A DNA stretch of 16,342 nt from CAVQBP01 sp964448105 (GTDB lineage Bacteria > Bacteroidota > Ignavibacteria > Ignavibacteriales > Ignavibacteriaceae). The stretch's first letter is position 1; each line of letters begins with the position of its first letter. The stretch is taken from the NCBI GenBank assembly GCA_964448105.1, contig CAYUVK010000115.1, forward strand, positions 1 to 16,342. Direction: 5' to 3'. Of this stretch, positions 15,188 through 16,342 are shown one piece after another. Both the position numbers and the translations under genes were made by a program. The notes beneath the pieces are model-generated. The model saw only the letters and a list, made by a program, of their open reading frames with translations, made no database searches and was not told the origin of the DNA.

Positions 15188-15649
15188 ATGGTTTATTTAA
15201 TATTAAAACTTATACATATTTTCGGTGCAATTATATTTTTGGGAAATATAACTGTCGGACCATTTTGGAAAATGCACGCAGAGCGATCAAAAGATCCTAA
15301 AAAAATTGCCGATACTTTTGATGGAATTATTAAAGCAGACAGGTACTTTACAATGCCCGGTGTTGCTATTATAATAATTTTCGGAATTGGGGCTGCTTTA
15401 CACGGCGGATATAATTTAATTACTACAACCTGGATATTCTGGTCATTGATTTTAGTGATTATTTCCGGTGCCGCATTTATGGCTAAGGTTGTAACAATTC
15501 AAAAGAAAATTTTGGCACTTGCACAAGATGAATCACAATTTAACTGGGATGAATACAAAAGATTAGCTAAACAATGGGATATATGGGGTTCAGTTGCAAC
15601 TTTAGCTCCTTATGTTGCCGTGGTTCTTATGGTTATTAAACCGATGTAG
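15188..15649 (+). CDS. DUF2269 family integral membrane protein
   Basis: A 153-residue protein with four membrane segments (about 3-23, 56-74, 79-100, 132-150). The opening LKLIHIFGAIIFLGNITVGPFWK (7-29), with an embedded His10 and a GN motif, is the recognisable DUF2269 start. A second half with an amphipathic EYKRLAKQWDIWG stretch (121-133) precedes the last helix. The family has no established function. The buried histidine pattern recalls heme-binding four-helix membrane proteins, but that is only a suggestion. It stands alone on the plus strand, convergent with the hydrolase to its right. An AGG 6 nt before the ATG is the only ribosome-site signal. Confidence 0.85.
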   Translation: MVYLILKLIHIFGAIIFLGNITVGPFWKMHAERSKDPKKIADTFDGIIKADRYFTMPGVAIIIIFGIGAALHGGYNLITTTWIFWSLILVIISGAAFMAKVVTIQKKILALAQDESQFNWDEYKRLAKQWDIWGSVATLAPYVAVVLMVIKPM

Positions 15650-15658
15650 AAAATGAAA

Positions 15659-15704
15659 GGATGAATGAGTTTAACATTCAATCATTCATCCATTCAATCA
15701 TTCA
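15659..15704. repeat. Hairpin and short tandem repeat at a convergent gene junction
   Basis: GGATGAATGA (15659-15668) is the exact inverse of TCATTCATCC (15682-15691), forming a 10-bp stem with a 13-nt loop. The same stretch holds two perfect copies of CATTCAATCATTCA (15675-15688 and 15691-15704) with a 16-bp period. It lies between the stops of two convergent genes. There is no T-run, so a bidirectional terminator role is possible but unproven. Confidence 0.55.
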
Positions 15705-15727
15705 AAAGAATTGATTCCGCATTATTA

Positions 15728-16285
15728 TTATTTAATTATTGAAGAAATTTTCTTGAACTCTTCAGTTCCGCTTTCTTTAAGTAATTCAAAAAGAACTGAT
15801 TCAACAGTCGTAATTTCTGCGTTATGATTTCTCATTCTCTCCAATGCTGTATTTAAATCATTCTCTTTCCGAGATGAGACAGCATCTGCACATACATCAA
15901 TTTGAAAATCATTTGCTAATAGATCAAGAACTGTCTGTTGAACACAAACATGAGATTCAATTCCAGATACAACAACTTGAGTTACATTATTATCTTTTAA
16001 TCTTTGAAATAAATTTCCTGCACACAAACAGCTAAAACTTGTTTTCTGGATTGCGCTTAAACCTTCCAATTCTTTTAATAATAAATTAGATGTTGGACCC
16101 AAACCTTTTGGATACTGCTCGGTATAAAAAATCGGGACATTAAGAATTTTAAATCCTTTAATTAATTTTATACAATTATCAATTAGTCTTTCTTTATTAA
16201 GCATAACATTTAAGATCTTTTCCTGAACATCAATTAATAATAAAGCTGTAGAATCTCTTGATAATAGTTTGGCGTTTCTTTGCAT
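15728..16285 (-). CDS. Isochorismatase-family cysteine hydrolase
   Basis: A 185-residue cytoplasmic hydrolase from the ATG at 16285. The catalytic triad of the superfamily is visible: Asp19 in LLLIDVQEK, Lys81 in QKTSFS and Cys114 in SGIESHVCV, with the expected order and spacing. The closing ESVLFELL...FKKIS segment is typical of the ISOC1/YcaC-like branch. Substrates in this superfamily vary (isochorismate, nicotinamide, ureas and others), and nothing here decides among them. An in-frame TTG at 16324 would add 13 residues. I prefer 16285 because family alignment begins there (LLSRDSTALLLIDVQ), although neither start has a clear ribosome site. The gene is convergent with the DUF2269 gene, and its own promoter region lies at the right edge of the window. 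Confidence 0.93.
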   Translation of the reverse strand: MQRNAKLLSRDSTALLLIDVQEKILNVMLNKERLIDNCIKLIKGFKILNVPIFYTEQYPKGLGPTSNLLLKELEGLSAIQKTSFSCLCAGNLFQRLKDNNVTQVVVSGIESHVCVQQTVLDLLANDFQIDVCADAVSSRKENDLNTALERMRNHNAEITTVESVLFELLKESGTEEFKKISSIIK

Positions 16286-16342
16286 AAGGGTTGTTATAAT
16301 CTTTTTTATATGAATTTTTAACAAAATTTCTTACTCTTAATC

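Noticed and set aside
1..16342. CRISPR arrays, tRNA or rRNA genes, prophage or insertion-sequence transposase
   Set aside because: No regularly spaced repeats, no tRNA-like cloverleaf or rRNA segments, and no integrase or transposase frames were seen on either strand.

Overview
The window is strongly A+T-rich bacterial DNA. Secreted proteins with Bacteroidota-style signal peptides, candidate promoters of the TTTG / TAnnTTTG type, and the mix of gene families point to the Bacteroidota/Chlorobi/Ignavibacteria group. Ignavibacteria is my best guess. This is inference from style; there is no rRNA or other phylogenetic marker here.

Left part (1-7702) is one functional block: a peptide-type ABC importer plus a large signalling kinase. 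On the minus strand, reading from 6062 leftwards, come a lipoprotein substrate-binding protein, two permeases, and a Ser/Thr kinase fused to a STAND/AAA_16-type ATPase with the beginning of a helical-repeat region. The kinase runs off the left edge. Both permeases and the kinase are joined by 4-bp start/stop overlaps. The two ATPase subunits of the same transporter lie divergently on the plus strand (6174-7702) and overlap each other by one base. The binding-protein/permease junction has been broken by a small, hairpin-rich, non-coding insertion of about 135 bp. It is flanked by a 20-26 bp direct repeat that duplicates the 3' end of the binding-protein gene. The relic next to the permease still shows the ancestral ATGA overlap.

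Middle (7703-9946) holds three apparently independent housekeeping or stress genes on the plus strand: a YbaK-family aminoacyl-tRNA deacylase, a DUF302 protein followed by a good intrinsic terminator, and an MscS-family channel.

Right-middle (10147-14875) is a probable three-gene plus-strand operon: an Nramp-superfamily membrane protein that lacks the canonical metal-binding motifs, a secreted GH3 beta-glycosidase and a secreted GH5 endo-glycanase. The two hydrolases fit stepwise breakdown of a beta-glucan or similar polymer. No SusC/SusD genes are in view.

Right end (14876-16342): a 312-bp intergenic stretch carries a REP-like palindrome, followed by a DUF2269 membrane protein. It is convergent with an isochorismatase-family cysteine hydrolase on the minus strand, and the junction between them holds a hairpin and a short tandem repeat.

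The observations most worth following up are the translational coupling of a multidomain kinase to a peptide importer, the palindromic insertion that uncoupled that operon, the Gln-for-His change in the H-loop of one ATPase, and the motif-less Nramp relative beside glycoside hydrolases.
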